Source of the DNA: a virus
Virus record (IMG/VR): IMGVR_UViG_3300047557_003310
Location: 1 to 64,000 of that record
Strand: one strand, 5' to 3'
Length of the DNA stretch: 64,000 nt
Made by a program: the position numbers and the translations under genes. Below are positions 5,324-13,400 of the stretch, in pieces. Numbering within the stretch: the stretch's first letter is position 1; every line of letters begins with the position of its first letter. The notes beneath the pieces are model-generated. The model did no database searches and was not told where the DNA came from. It saw only the letters and a program-made list of their open reading frames with translations.

Positions 5324-5650
5324 ATGATCAACAATCGCGGCACCATTGTTTACACTCCCAACAGTGCAGATCTGGTGAAAATTTACATCGAAGTGTGCGA
5401 GATTATCGTATGCTTTGCAGTCGCAATCGTGAAAGAATTGTTTACTCTAACTGTTCGCGCAGTTAGCTTCTGTGAGAAGTGGCAAGAATGGCGTGGTTTC
5501 TATCGCATTGGACCTGTAGAAGTCGGCTTTGATCTACAGCAACAGTGGGACGATTTAGAGGTAGTTTGGTTCACTTGGGATCTTAAAGAGGTTGGTTTCA
5601 GTATCTACTGGTGCCGTCAGGATGGCTGGCAGAAGGTAAGCTGGCACTAA
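5324..5650 (+). CDS. Hypothetical protein (108 aa) with a hydrophobic helix
   Basis: MINNRGTIVYTPNSADLVKI is followed by a hydrophobic segment (YIEVCEIIVCFAVAIVKELF, about residues 20-39) that could be a membrane or buried helix. The C-terminal half is rich in tryptophan (EWRGFYRIGPVEVGFDLQQQ, then WDDLEVVWFTWDLKEVGFSIYW) and looks like a beta sheet. It is not recognised. ATG 5324 is set by the conserved leader; the earlier TTG start is inside it. A strong hairpin follows the stop. Confidence 0.62.
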   Translation: MINNRGTIVYTPNSADLVKIYIEVCEIIVCFAVAIVKELFTLTVRAVSFCEKWQEWRGFYRIGPVEVGFDLQQQWDDLEVVWFTWDLKEVGFSIYWCRQDGWQKVSWH

Positions 5651-5658
5651 GATCTTAT

Positions 5659-5687
5659 GGGGTGACAGTGTAATTAACTGTTACCCC
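5659..5687 (+). terminator. Strong hairpin after the 108-aa gene
   Basis: GGGGTGACAGT pairs with ACTGTTACCCC (11 bp, one G-U) around GTAATTA. There is no T run after it, so it could act as a 3'-end stabiliser or a terminator of unusual type. It marks the end of the G+C-rich accessory island. Confidence 0.6.
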
Positions 5688-5914
5688 ACTAAGTATACCT
5701 AACTGTGGCGTATAATAGGTATAAAAGACAGTCGAAAAAGTGTCACAGGGACAGTTGACGGATCGTCCATGCCGTGGTAGGGTTGGGCCATGCGGGTAAA
5801 AAAGAATGGGACCCCATAAGCTATAAAGCTATCCACTCGCCTCATAAGTATCAAATACATAAAAAAATCAAAAAAACCCCATTCCAAATAAAATCCGCCG
5901 CCCATAAGAATCTT
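5688..5914 (+). other. Intergenic stretch at the island border
   Basis: No convincing gene in 5688-5914. It contains CGTATAATAGGTATAAAAG at 5709, with a TATAAT that could be a -10 element but no good -35, and TGGTAGGGTTGG near 5776, which resembles TGGTAGGATTGG next to copy F. From about 5840 the base composition changes to A+T-rich. Confidence 0.4.
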
Positions 5915-6127
5915 ATGAATAGTTCGAATCTGAAATTAAATCGAAAAACCATTAGACCCCAAAAAATCGCCGCCAGAAAAAATTCCCCAAAACCCCCCAC
6001 GCCATATTGGAATTTCTGGAAGGTTGTATTTGCTGGATGGTTAATTAGGTATCCAAAAACTTTTATGAAATTAATTGGATTACCGATTGGGTTTATTTTA
6101 GTGATGATATATAATGCGTCCAGATAA
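5915..6127 (+). CDS. Small basic membrane protein (70 aa)
   Basis: ATG 5915 opens MNSSNLKLNRKTIRPQKIAA, a strongly basic N-terminus. It is followed by a proline-rich linker and a hydrophobic C-terminal half (FWKVVFAGWLIRYPKTFMKL, then IGLPIGFILVMIYN) with one membrane helix. The frame is open further upstream, but that part looks like non-coding sequence. It is not recognised; confidence is limited by its composition. Confidence 0.42.
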   Translation: MNSSNLKLNRKTIRPQKIAARKNSPKPPTPYWNFWKVVFAGWLIRYPKTFMKLIGLPIGFILVMIYNASR

Positions 6128-6137
6128 AAAAATAAGG

Positions 6138-6323
6138 ATGAATAAATCATATCACATATATGTAAAAAGTGAATGCATATATCATTCCCTATCAGAAGAA
6201 GAATTCAATAGATTATGGGACTTCGTGCAAAAGCTGTCATGGCTTACTGATATCAATATGAATGATATACAGTATGAAGAAGTGACAACAAACAAAGAAT
6301 TAGTATTAAATTCATCACATTGA
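6138..6323 (+). CDS. Conserved small cyanophage protein (61 aa)
   Basis: MNKSYHIYVKSECIYHSLSE, then EEFNRLWDFVQKL and DINMNDIQYEEV, ending LNSSH. This pattern (YxIYxKxECxYHSLxEEEFxxxWD...DLxYEEv...NSSH) is one I associate with small proteins found in almost every cyanomyovirus; no function is known. ATG 6138 follows AATAAGG, a good ribosome binding site. It lies just before a late-type promoter and the glycosyltransferase gene. Confidence 0.78.
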   Translation: MNKSYHIYVKSECIYHSLSEEEFNRLWDFVQKLSWLTDINMNDIQYEEVTTNKELVLNSSH

Positions 6324-6328
6324 CAAAT

Positions 6329-6336
6329 CATAAATA
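6329..6336 (+). promoter_or_regulatory. Candidate T4-type late promoter
   Basis: CATAAATA, one base from the T4 late -10 box TATAAATA, 35 nt before the glycosyltransferase start. Confidence 0.5.
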
Positions 6337-6371
6337 GAACGCTAAAATTGAATTGGAGTGTATTTTAATCC

Positions 6372-7142
6372 ATGGCAAAAGGTTTTACAGTAAAGGCAAA
6401 AGCGCCCATTCGTAACGAAGAACAAGAATGGGATTATGAAAAAATTAAAGAAAGAATGAAGGGCAAGAGCATTGTCTTTTGTCTACCAGGTAGAGGATGT
6501 TCATTTGCATTTCTAAAAGCATTTGTACAATTATGTTTTGATCTTGTACAAAATGGTATGAGTATTCAAATCTCACAAGACTATTCGAGTATGGTAAACT
6601 TTGCTCGTTGTAAGTGTCTTGGGGCAAATGTACTTCGTGGACCAAAGCAGATTCCCTGGGATGGAAAACTAAATTATGATTATCAACTTTGGATTGATAG
6701 TGATATTGTTTTCAATAGTGAGAAGTTTTGGCAACTTTGTGATCTTGCATTAAATGAAGAAGGTGAAGAAAAAGAAGTTGTTGCTGGTTGGTATGCAACC
6801 GAAGATGGTCGCACTACATCAGTTGCTCACTGGCTCGAAGAAGAAGAATTCCGTCAGAATGGTGGAGTCATGAATCATGAGACAGTAGAGAGCATCAGTA
6901 AGCGTCGTAAGCCATTTACAGTTGATTATACTGGATTTGGTTGGGTTCTGATTAAGAATGGTGTATTCGAAAATCTAGAGTATCCTTGGTTTGCACCTAA
7001 GATGCAAGTATTTGAATCTGGTGCTGTACAAGATATGTGTGGAGAAGATGTCTCATTCTGTCTCGATGCAAAAGAAGCAGGATTTGAGATTTGGTGTGAT
7101 CCTCGCATTCGCGTTGGTCACGAAAAGACTCGTGTGATCTGA
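6372..7142 (+). CDS. GT-A type glycosyltransferase
   Basis: A protein of 256 aa. Features of a GT-A/GT2-like sugar transferase: an N-terminal nucleotide-binding region (SIVFCLPGRGCS, residues 33-44), a DSD motif (LWIDSDIVF, DxD at 109-111) that would bind the metal-nucleotide sugar, and a C-terminal GEDVSFCLDAKEAGFEIWCD (224-243) whose acidic pair ED is the usual catalytic-base region, with a late histidine (H250). Such genes are frequent in cyanophages. The acceptor is unknown: virion protein, phage DNA or host surface are all possible. It sits in front of the baseplate operon behind a late-type promoter, which favours a virion substrate (inference). Confidence 0.78.
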   Translation: MAKGFTVKAKAPIRNEEQEWDYEKIKERMKGKSIVFCLPGRGCSFAFLKAFVQLCFDLVQNGMSIQISQDYSSMVNFARCKCLGANVLRGPKQIPWDGKLNYDYQLWIDSDIVFNSEKFWQLCDLALNEEGEEKEVVAGWYATEDGRTTSVAHWLEEEEFRQNGGVMNHETVESISKRRKPFTVDYTGFGWVLIKNGVFENLEYPWFAPKMQVFESGAVQDMCGEDVSFCLDAKEAGFEIWCDPRIRVGHEKTRVI

Positions 7143-7148
7143 TGATTT

Positions 7149-7289
7149 ATGCTTAATATTTTGTATAAAGGAAGAAAAATTTATACAAACTTAACTGAAG
7201 AAGAGTCTACAGAGATTCTTCTTGAGTTAGCAGAAAAGTCTTACAATGGCGAAATTGATGCAAATGAAATTGAATTGGAGGAAATCTAA
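7149..7289 (+). CDS. Conserved small cyanophage protein (46 aa)
   Basis: MLNILYKGRKIYTNLTEEES starts the peptide, which ends NEIELEEI. The pattern of a short basic strand (YKGRKIYT) and an acidic helix (EESTEILLELAEKSY) is one I recall from many cyanomyoviruses at this location; function unknown. The stop TAA overlaps the next ATG (TAATG), so translation is probably coupled. Confidence 0.7.
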   Translation: MLNILYKGRKIYTNLTEEESTEILLELAEKSYNGEIDANEIELEEI

Positions 7290-7432
7290 TGGCTAAAATC
7301 AAAAGTCTGAATGGATCAGATAAAATTGAATCCAAACCCAAGTCTACCCGTCAGGGTGATGGGAAACATACAAAATATTCTGCAACGAGCAGGAATAAGG
7401 CACGGAAACCATACCGAGGTCAAGGTAATTAA
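7289..7432 (+). CDS. Small basic protein (47 aa)
   Basis: MAKIKSLNGSDKIESKPKST, then RQGDGKHTKYSATSRNKARK and PYRGQGN. It is very basic, without hydrophobic residues, so it is probably unstructured and nucleic-acid binding. Small basic proteins ending in K-P-Y-R-G-Q-G are common in cyanomyoviruses next to the gp25 operon. It starts at the TAATG overlap with the upstream gene. Confidence 0.7.
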   Translation: MAKIKSLNGSDKIESKPKSTRQGDGKHTKYSATSRNKARKPYRGQGN

Positions 7433-7447
7433 ATAAAATATACACAT

Positions 7448-7470
7448 AAGAGCCATAAGGCTCTTTTTTT
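7448..7470 (+). terminator. Intrinsic terminator abutting a start codon
   Basis: AAGAGCC, loop ATAA, GGCTCTT, then T to 7470. The next gene starts at 7471, directly after the T run, with no room for a normal ribosome binding site. Confidence 0.85.
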
Positions 7471-7923
7471 ATGTCTAAAAAAGAATATATTTTACAGTGG
7501 ATAGAGAGAATATCTGAGTTAAGACCTGAATTATCTGGGTTTTCTGTGTGTCCTTATGCTAAATTGGCCCTTTATGATGTAATTGAGGTAAATATAGAAA
7601 AAATTGAACCCGTCTTAGGTTATGATGCGATCATTTATGTTGTAGGAGATGATCTAAGTCCTTCTGAATTGGATAAATGGGTGGAATATTATGACAAAAA
7701 GTATGAAAATTGGACATTTTTCAAGGATTGTGCCGCATATTCCACTTTTATAGGTGAAATTCAGACAAATAATGGTAAGTATAACCTGATTTTAGCTCAA
7801 GAAAAGGAAAAATTAAGGAAGATTAGAGAAAAATTGAGTAAAACCGGTTATTATGACCATTGGAGCGAAGAATATTTGAAAGAAATTTTAAAAAACGATC
7901 TTGATCTTATAGATAATAAGTGA
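7471..7923 (+). CDS. Conserved cyanophage hypothetical protein (150 aa)
   Basis: Contains FSVCPYAKLALYDVIEVN (residues 25-42), an alpha/beta region with DAIIYVVGDDLSPSELDKWV and a C-terminal charged helix (EKEKLRKIREKLSK), ending in an acidic tail. Proteins with the xxCPYA motif occur at this position in related phages; the function is unknown. ATG 7471 follows the terminator T run immediately, so either translation starts without a Shine-Dalgarno sequence or transcripts read through the hairpin. The next in-frame ATG is far downstream. Confidence 0.72.
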   Translation: MSKKEYILQWIERISELRPELSGFSVCPYAKLALYDVIEVNIEKIEPVLGYDAIIYVVGDDLSPSELDKWVEYYDKKYENWTFFKDCAAYSTFIGEIQTNNGKYNLILAQEKEKLRKIREKLSKTGYYDHWSEEYLKEILKNDLDLIDNK

Positions 7924-7939
7924 AATATTACAAATTTTT

Positions 7940-8116
7940 ATGTCAGAAGATAAAAATTTAATTCGTGAAATCATAACAGATGATTATAAGCCCAAAAAGC
8001 ACAATTTTGATATGCAAAACGAGTTACATGAGAAGATAAGGAATGAAGATGACTATGATGATTGGGAATATGGTACAGAACCAGTCCCTTTAACCGAGTG
8101 GAAGACCAATAAATAG
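7940..8116 (+). CDS. Small acidic hypothetical protein (58 aa)
   Basis: MSEDKNLIREIITDDYKPKK, then an acidic stretch (NELHEKIRNEDDYDDWEYGT). No known domain. It lies 16 nt after the 150-aa gene and 20 nt before gp25, so it is probably in the same unit. Its end (AATAAATAG) overlaps a sequence similar to a late promoter that could serve gp25. Confidence 0.6.
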   Translation: MSEDKNLIREIITDDYKPKKHNFDMQNELHEKIRNEDDYDDWEYGTEPVPLTEWKTNK

Positions 8117-8136
8117 GAAAAGAATCATCCAATGAG

Positions 8137-8538
8137 ATGCCACTAGAACGAGTAAGTAAGGGTTTTAAAGATATTAGCATGTCTTTTAAGGTAAATCCTT
8201 TTAATTATGATTTAATTGACATCAAAAATGAAACTGCAATTGCTCGTTCAATTCGAAATTTAGTATTAACTTCAAATGGTGAAAGATTTTTCAATCAAAA
8301 TCTTGGCTCAAGAGTAAATAAACTGTTATTCGAAAATATAGACTCAATAACTGGATCTATAATTGAAGATGAAATAAGAACTACGATTAGTAACTATGAG
8401 CCAAGGGTATCTTTAATCTCTGTCAATGCAACCCCAAATTATGATCAAAATGAATTTGAAGTAACAATAAAATATCAAATTATAGGAATTGATGTATTAC
8501 CGCAGCAATTAACATTTGCACTATTGCCAACAAGATAA
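8137..8538 (+). CDS. 25: Baseplate wedge protein gp25
   Basis: 133 aa, about the length of T4 gp25 (132 aa). It has the gp25/GPW pattern: MSFKVNPFNYDLIDIKNETA, then AIARSIRNLVLTSNGERFFN and a GSRVNKLLFE segment (gp25-family GxxxxxLLFEN). Gp25 forms part of the inner core of each baseplate wedge together with gp6 and gp53 and is conserved in all contractile injection systems. ATG 8137 is 20 nt after the previous gene. The stop is directly followed by gp6 (no spacer), so the two are translationally coupled. Confidence 0.95.
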   Translation: MPLERVSKGFKDISMSFKVNPFNYDLIDIKNETAIARSIRNLVLTSNGERFFNQNLGSRVNKLLFENIDSITGSIIEDEIRTTISNYEPRVSLISVNATPNYDQNEFEVTIKYQIIGIDVLPQQLTFALLPTR

Positions 8539-10464
8539 ATGTCGCTAGTAAATTTTACTAATTTAGATTTCGATCAAATAAAGACTTCAATTAGAGATTA
8601 TTTAAGGTCAAACTCTAATTTTAGTGATTATGATTTTGAGGGATCTAATTTATCTACAATTATTGATATTTTGGCATATAATACTTACATTACTTCATAT
8701 AATGCTAATATGATTAGTAATGAAGTTTTTATTGATTCCGCTACATTAAGAGAAAATGTGGTTTCGTTGGCAAAAAATATAGGATATTTACCGAAATCAA
8801 CAACTTCAGCAAGAGCTAGAATTAGTTTTTTTGTTAATACTATAAATGCATCTACACAATCGAACGCTTTAACATTAAAAAAAGGTGTAATTTGTACCTC
8901 TCCTAGTTCTACATCTTCTGGTTCCATTTCAAGCTATACTTTTTGTACCTTAGATGATATTACTGTACCAGTAATTGACAATATTGCACTATTTGAAGAT
9001 ATTGAAATTTATGAAGGTACATTTATTTCTACAAATTTTTTAGTAGATCCTTTAAATAAAAATCAAAAATTTATTTTAGATAATGCCAACATAGATACAT
9101 CAACAATTAAAGTTAGTGTTAAAGATACCCAACAAAGCTCAGTAAAAAGAAATTTTGCTTTTACTGACGATTTGGGTAGTGCAAAATCAACATCTAGAGT
9201 ATATTTTCTTCAAGAAATAGAAGACGAAAGATATGAAATACTTTTTGGTGATGGAATATTTGGAAGAAAATTAGAAGCTGGGAATTATATTGAAGTCTCA
9301 TATTTAATTTCCAATGGATCTAGTGCAAATAGAATTAGTAATTTTAGCTTTTTAGGTAGAATATTAGATGATAGTAATAGAATTATTCAAGGAGATTTTT
9401 CTTTAATCACTACAAATCAAATTTCAGATGGTGGTCAAGAAAAAGAATCAATAAGTTCAATTAAAAAATATGCCCCCAGAGTATATTCGGCTCAAAATAG
9501 AGCAGTAACAAATCTAGATTATGAATCAATTATAAGAAAAATTTACCCAGAAACTGATTCAGTAACTGCATATGGTGGAGAGGAGTTGGATCCACCACAG
9601 TATGGAAAAGTTTTCATTGCTATAAAGCCAAAATATGGAGAAACATTTTTATCAAATACCGTGAAAAATAATATTTTAAACGATCTAAAAAAATATAGTG
9701 TTGCTGGAATATTACCTCAAATTATAGATTTGAAATATCTTTATATTGAAACTGATTCAGATGTCTACTATGATAAAAATTTAACTCTAAATGTAAATGA
9801 CTTATCTACAACTATAAAACAAAATATTTCAAATTATTCCAAATCTAATGAATTAAATCAGTATGGTGCAAGATTTAAGTATAGTAAGTATCAAAAAATA
9901 ATCGATGATAGTAACGAGGCAATTACGTCTAATATTACAAGAATTTCAATTAGAAGAGATTTATTGATATCTATTAACCAACCAGCTACATATGAGATAT
10001 GTTTTGGTAATTCATTTTTTGTCAGAGATTGTGATGGATTTAATATTAGAAGTTCTGGCTTCAAAATAAATGACTTATCTGATACGGTTTATTTTACTGA
10101 CATCCCAAATCAAAGTGATAAATCAATTGGTGAATTAGTTTTATTTAAATTGACTGCTTCATCTGAACCAAAAATTTTAAGAAGAAATGTTGGCACAGTA
10201 AACTATGATAAAGGAGAAATTAACACATTTATATTAAACGTTGTATCAACTGATGCAACTTCTGGTGGAAATCCAATTATAGAATTGTCGGCAACACCAA
10301 AATCTAATGATGTAGTTGGACTACAAGATCTATATTTGCAACTAGATATTAATAGAGTATCAGTAAATATGGTGTCTGATGCAATCTCTTCTGGTGAATC
10401 AACATCTGGATCATCTTATACTTTTTCATCTAGCTATAAAGAAAACAACATCGTAAGAAAGTAA
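8539..10464 (+). CDS. 6: Baseplate wedge protein gp6 (baseplate J family)
   Basis: 641 aa compared with about 660 in T4. The N-terminus (NFTNLDFDQIKTSIRDYLRS, then a DYDFEGSNLSTIIDILAYNT helix) is the characteristic gp6/baseplate-J start; YFLQEIEDERYEILFGDGIF (about residues 225-244) and APRVYSAQNRAVTNLDYESI are further gp6 signatures. Gp6 dimers join neighbouring wedges into the inner ring that opens when the tail contracts. The start directly follows the gp25 stop and the end directly precedes the giant gp7-like gene. Confidence 0.95.
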   Translation: MSLVNFTNLDFDQIKTSIRDYLRSNSNFSDYDFEGSNLSTIIDILAYNTYITSYNANMISNEVFIDSATLRENVVSLAKNIGYLPKSTTSARARISFFVNTINASTQSNALTLKKGVICTSPSSTSSGSISSYTFCTLDDITVPVIDNIALFEDIEIYEGTFISTNFLVDPLNKNQKFILDNANIDTSTIKVSVKDTQQSSVKRNFAFTDDLGSAKSTSRVYFLQEIEDERYEILFGDGIFGRKLEAGNYIEVSYLISNGSSANRISNFSFLGRILDDSNRIIQGDFSLITTNQISDGGQEKESISSIKKYAPRVYSAQNRAVTNLDYESIIRKIYPETDSVTAYGGEELDPPQYGKVFIAIKPKYGETFLSNTVKNNILNDLKKYSVAGILPQIIDLKYLYIETDSDVYYDKNLTLNVNDLSTTIKQNISNYSKSNELNQYGARFKYSKYQKIIDDSNEAITSNITRISIRRDLLISINQPATYEICFGNSFFVRDCDGFNIRSSGFKINDLSDTVYFTDIPNQSDKSIGELVLFKLTASSEPKILRRNVGTVNYDKGEINTFILNVVSTDATSGGNPIIELSATPKSNDVVGLQDLYLQLDINRVSVNMVSDAISSGESTSGSSYTFSSSYKENNIVRK

Positions 10465-13400
10465 ATGATTAAGAAAAGAGTAAAAATATCATCTATTGTA
10501 GAAAATCAACTTCCTATTTTTGTTAGGGAAGAATTTCCACTGATTTCTGAATTTCTTAGTCAATATTATAAATCTTTAGATGGACAAGGATCAACTTATG
10601 ATATACTTCAAAATATAGATCAATATATTAAATTAGAAAATGTTACTAATTTAATAGAATCAACTCGTTTATCATCAGCTGTTGATTTATTTGATGCGAA
10701 TATAAATGTAGAATCTACTAGTGGATTCCCAGATAATAATGGGATAATTAGAATTGACGATGAAATTATTTTATATGAAAGTAAAACGGAATCACAATTT
10801 TTAAATTGTATTAGGGGATTCAGCGGAGTAACATCATATACTACCAGTAACAAACCAGAAGAGTTAACATTTTCCACATCTACAACTTCTAATCATTCAA
10901 ATGAATCAATTGTAGAAAATTTAAGTATTTTATTCTTAAAAGAATTTTTTGCCAAACTAAAAAAACAAATTATTCCTGGATTTGAAAATGTAAAATTTTA
11001 TTCTGATGGCGAATTAAAATTAAATGAAAACAATTTTATTATAAATTCAAAAAATTTCTATTCTACCAAAGGAACAGATACTTCATTTGAATTATTGTTT
11101 AAAGCACTATATGGCGACCCAGCAACAGTCATTAAACCTAGAGATTTTGTAATTAGACCATCAGACTCAAATTACAAAATAACAAAAAATTTAGTAGTAG
11201 AATCAATTGAAGGTGATGCAAATCAACTTTATAATAGGACTTTGTTCCAAAAACAATCTCAAGGATTGAAAGAAACTTTTGGGACTGTTACTAAAGTAGA
11301 GGAAATAATAAAAGATAATAATACTTATTATGTGTTAAGTTTAGACTTTGATTATGATAAAGACATTAGTGTTAGAGGATCAATATTTGGGGATTTTTCT
11401 ATTCACCCAAAAACTAAAGTCATAAGAAATACTAGAAGAAATTTACCTTCAATTGTAGTAGATTCGACCATAAATTTCCCTGAATCTGGCGAACTTATAG
11501 TAGAAACTGAATTTAGTACGAGTGTAGTTAAGTACAATTCAAAAAATATAAATCAATTCTTAGAATGTACGGGTGAAATAGACGATATAGATGTTGGCTC
11601 AAATGTATATCTAAATGTTTATGCATATTCTTTAGTAAATGATGCAGAAATAAAAGTCAGAATATTAGGTATTTTACAGGATATTGAAATTCCAAACAAT
11701 TCTAGATATTTTTCTAACGAACAATTTATAAAATTTAATACTTTAGGAAAATTACAAGATAATTTTAAATATAATGATTGGATAACAAATATTCCAGTCG
11801 AACATAAAGTTTCAAAATTTGAATACCTCGATAATTCAAAAATTAAAATTTATACAATAGATACAAACTTTGTTACTGTTTCTGATCAAATTTATATTGT
11901 ATTTTTTGATATTGATATTGATGATATCAATGAACAACCTTTTGAAGTTGAATCGGTTTCACAAGATAAAAAATCAATAATTGTAACAAATCCATATAGA
12001 ATTTCAAAAATATATTCAATAACAAAGTCAGTAAAAACGTATGTTAATAATTTTGGTGACGAAATTATTAGTGATGTACAAAATGTATACTCCGATAATT
12101 TAGATAATGTTTATGTGACCTCACAAGGGATTCCAGGATATGTAGATTATTCAATTGCAAAAAAGAATTTTTCAATAAATTTATTTGGCTTATTGAATTC
12201 AATAGAAGATGAAAAAATTGGAATAACAACTCAAATTAATAATTCCATTGTAGATATTGATATATCTGTAAATTCATCTCAAATACATGATTATAAAACT
12301 GGAGATTCCGTAGTTTACTTACAAAATCCAGTTACATATACTCTTGATGACGGCAGAACGATAGAGTTGAATGTATATAATCAACTTAATCACAATCAAA
12401 CTTACTATGTTGAAAGAATATCTGATAGTAAATTAAGACTATACAAAAGTAGATCCAACATATATTTTAATAGATATACTAATATTGAGTATAATAGGTT
12501 ATATTCACCAATAAACTTAAAGCAGGAATCATTTACTAATAATCAAAAAATTCAATTATTAAGTAATAATTATTTTTTACAAGATAACGACTTTGTATTA
12601 TTATTTGATGATGATAACAATATCGAAATTTGGTATTATACATACAGTCTAAATCAATGGGAACAGATAAAAGTAAATATTTCTGGCCAATTATTTAAGA
12701 GCGAGTATATAACTAATGAACAAAATAAAAAATTAAGTGGTTCAAATTTAATTAAAAAATTATCTGAGCCTAAAATTCCAGAAAAATTAGAAGAAACTAA
12801 TTTTGGTGCGACCGGAATATTAGCGAATGGTGTAGAAATATTAAATTACAAATCAAATGATTTCATTTATTATGGAGAGATTGAAAAAATAAATGTCATA
12901 TCACCAGGATCAGAATATGACGTGATCAATCTACCTTCACTTCAAATATCACCAGAAATTACTACTACGGATCCTTGTATTCCTTACCTGGAAGTAACCG
13001 GAGAATTGGTAAAAATTAATGTTTTAGATGGCGGATTTGACTTTTTAGATGAACCAAAAATAAAAATTTCTGGAGGAAATGGATCAGGAGCCGAAGTAAA
13101 AGCAAATTTAATTTCATTTAAACATGAGGTCAATTTAAATCCAACCGTAAAATTTGTAAATTTAGCAGAAAACACAATTTCATTCTCAACATATCATAAA
13201 TTTAGAGCCTATGAAGAAGTAATATATCAAACAAATAATCAGAAGGCTATAGGCGGTATATCTACTAATTCAGTATATTATGTTTCAGTTCAGGATGATC
13301 TAAAAATAAAGTTACACAATACTAAAGAAGATGCACTGGCTGGAATTGCAATTAGTTTAACTTCATATGGAGACGGATCACAAAAACTAATATCAAAAGA

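Noticed and set aside
5745-5800. Possible seventh, inverted leader copy (TGGTAGGGTTGG, CATGCCGTGG)
   Set aside because: Only a dozen bases resemble copy F; the CAGGGTTAGCG block is missing.
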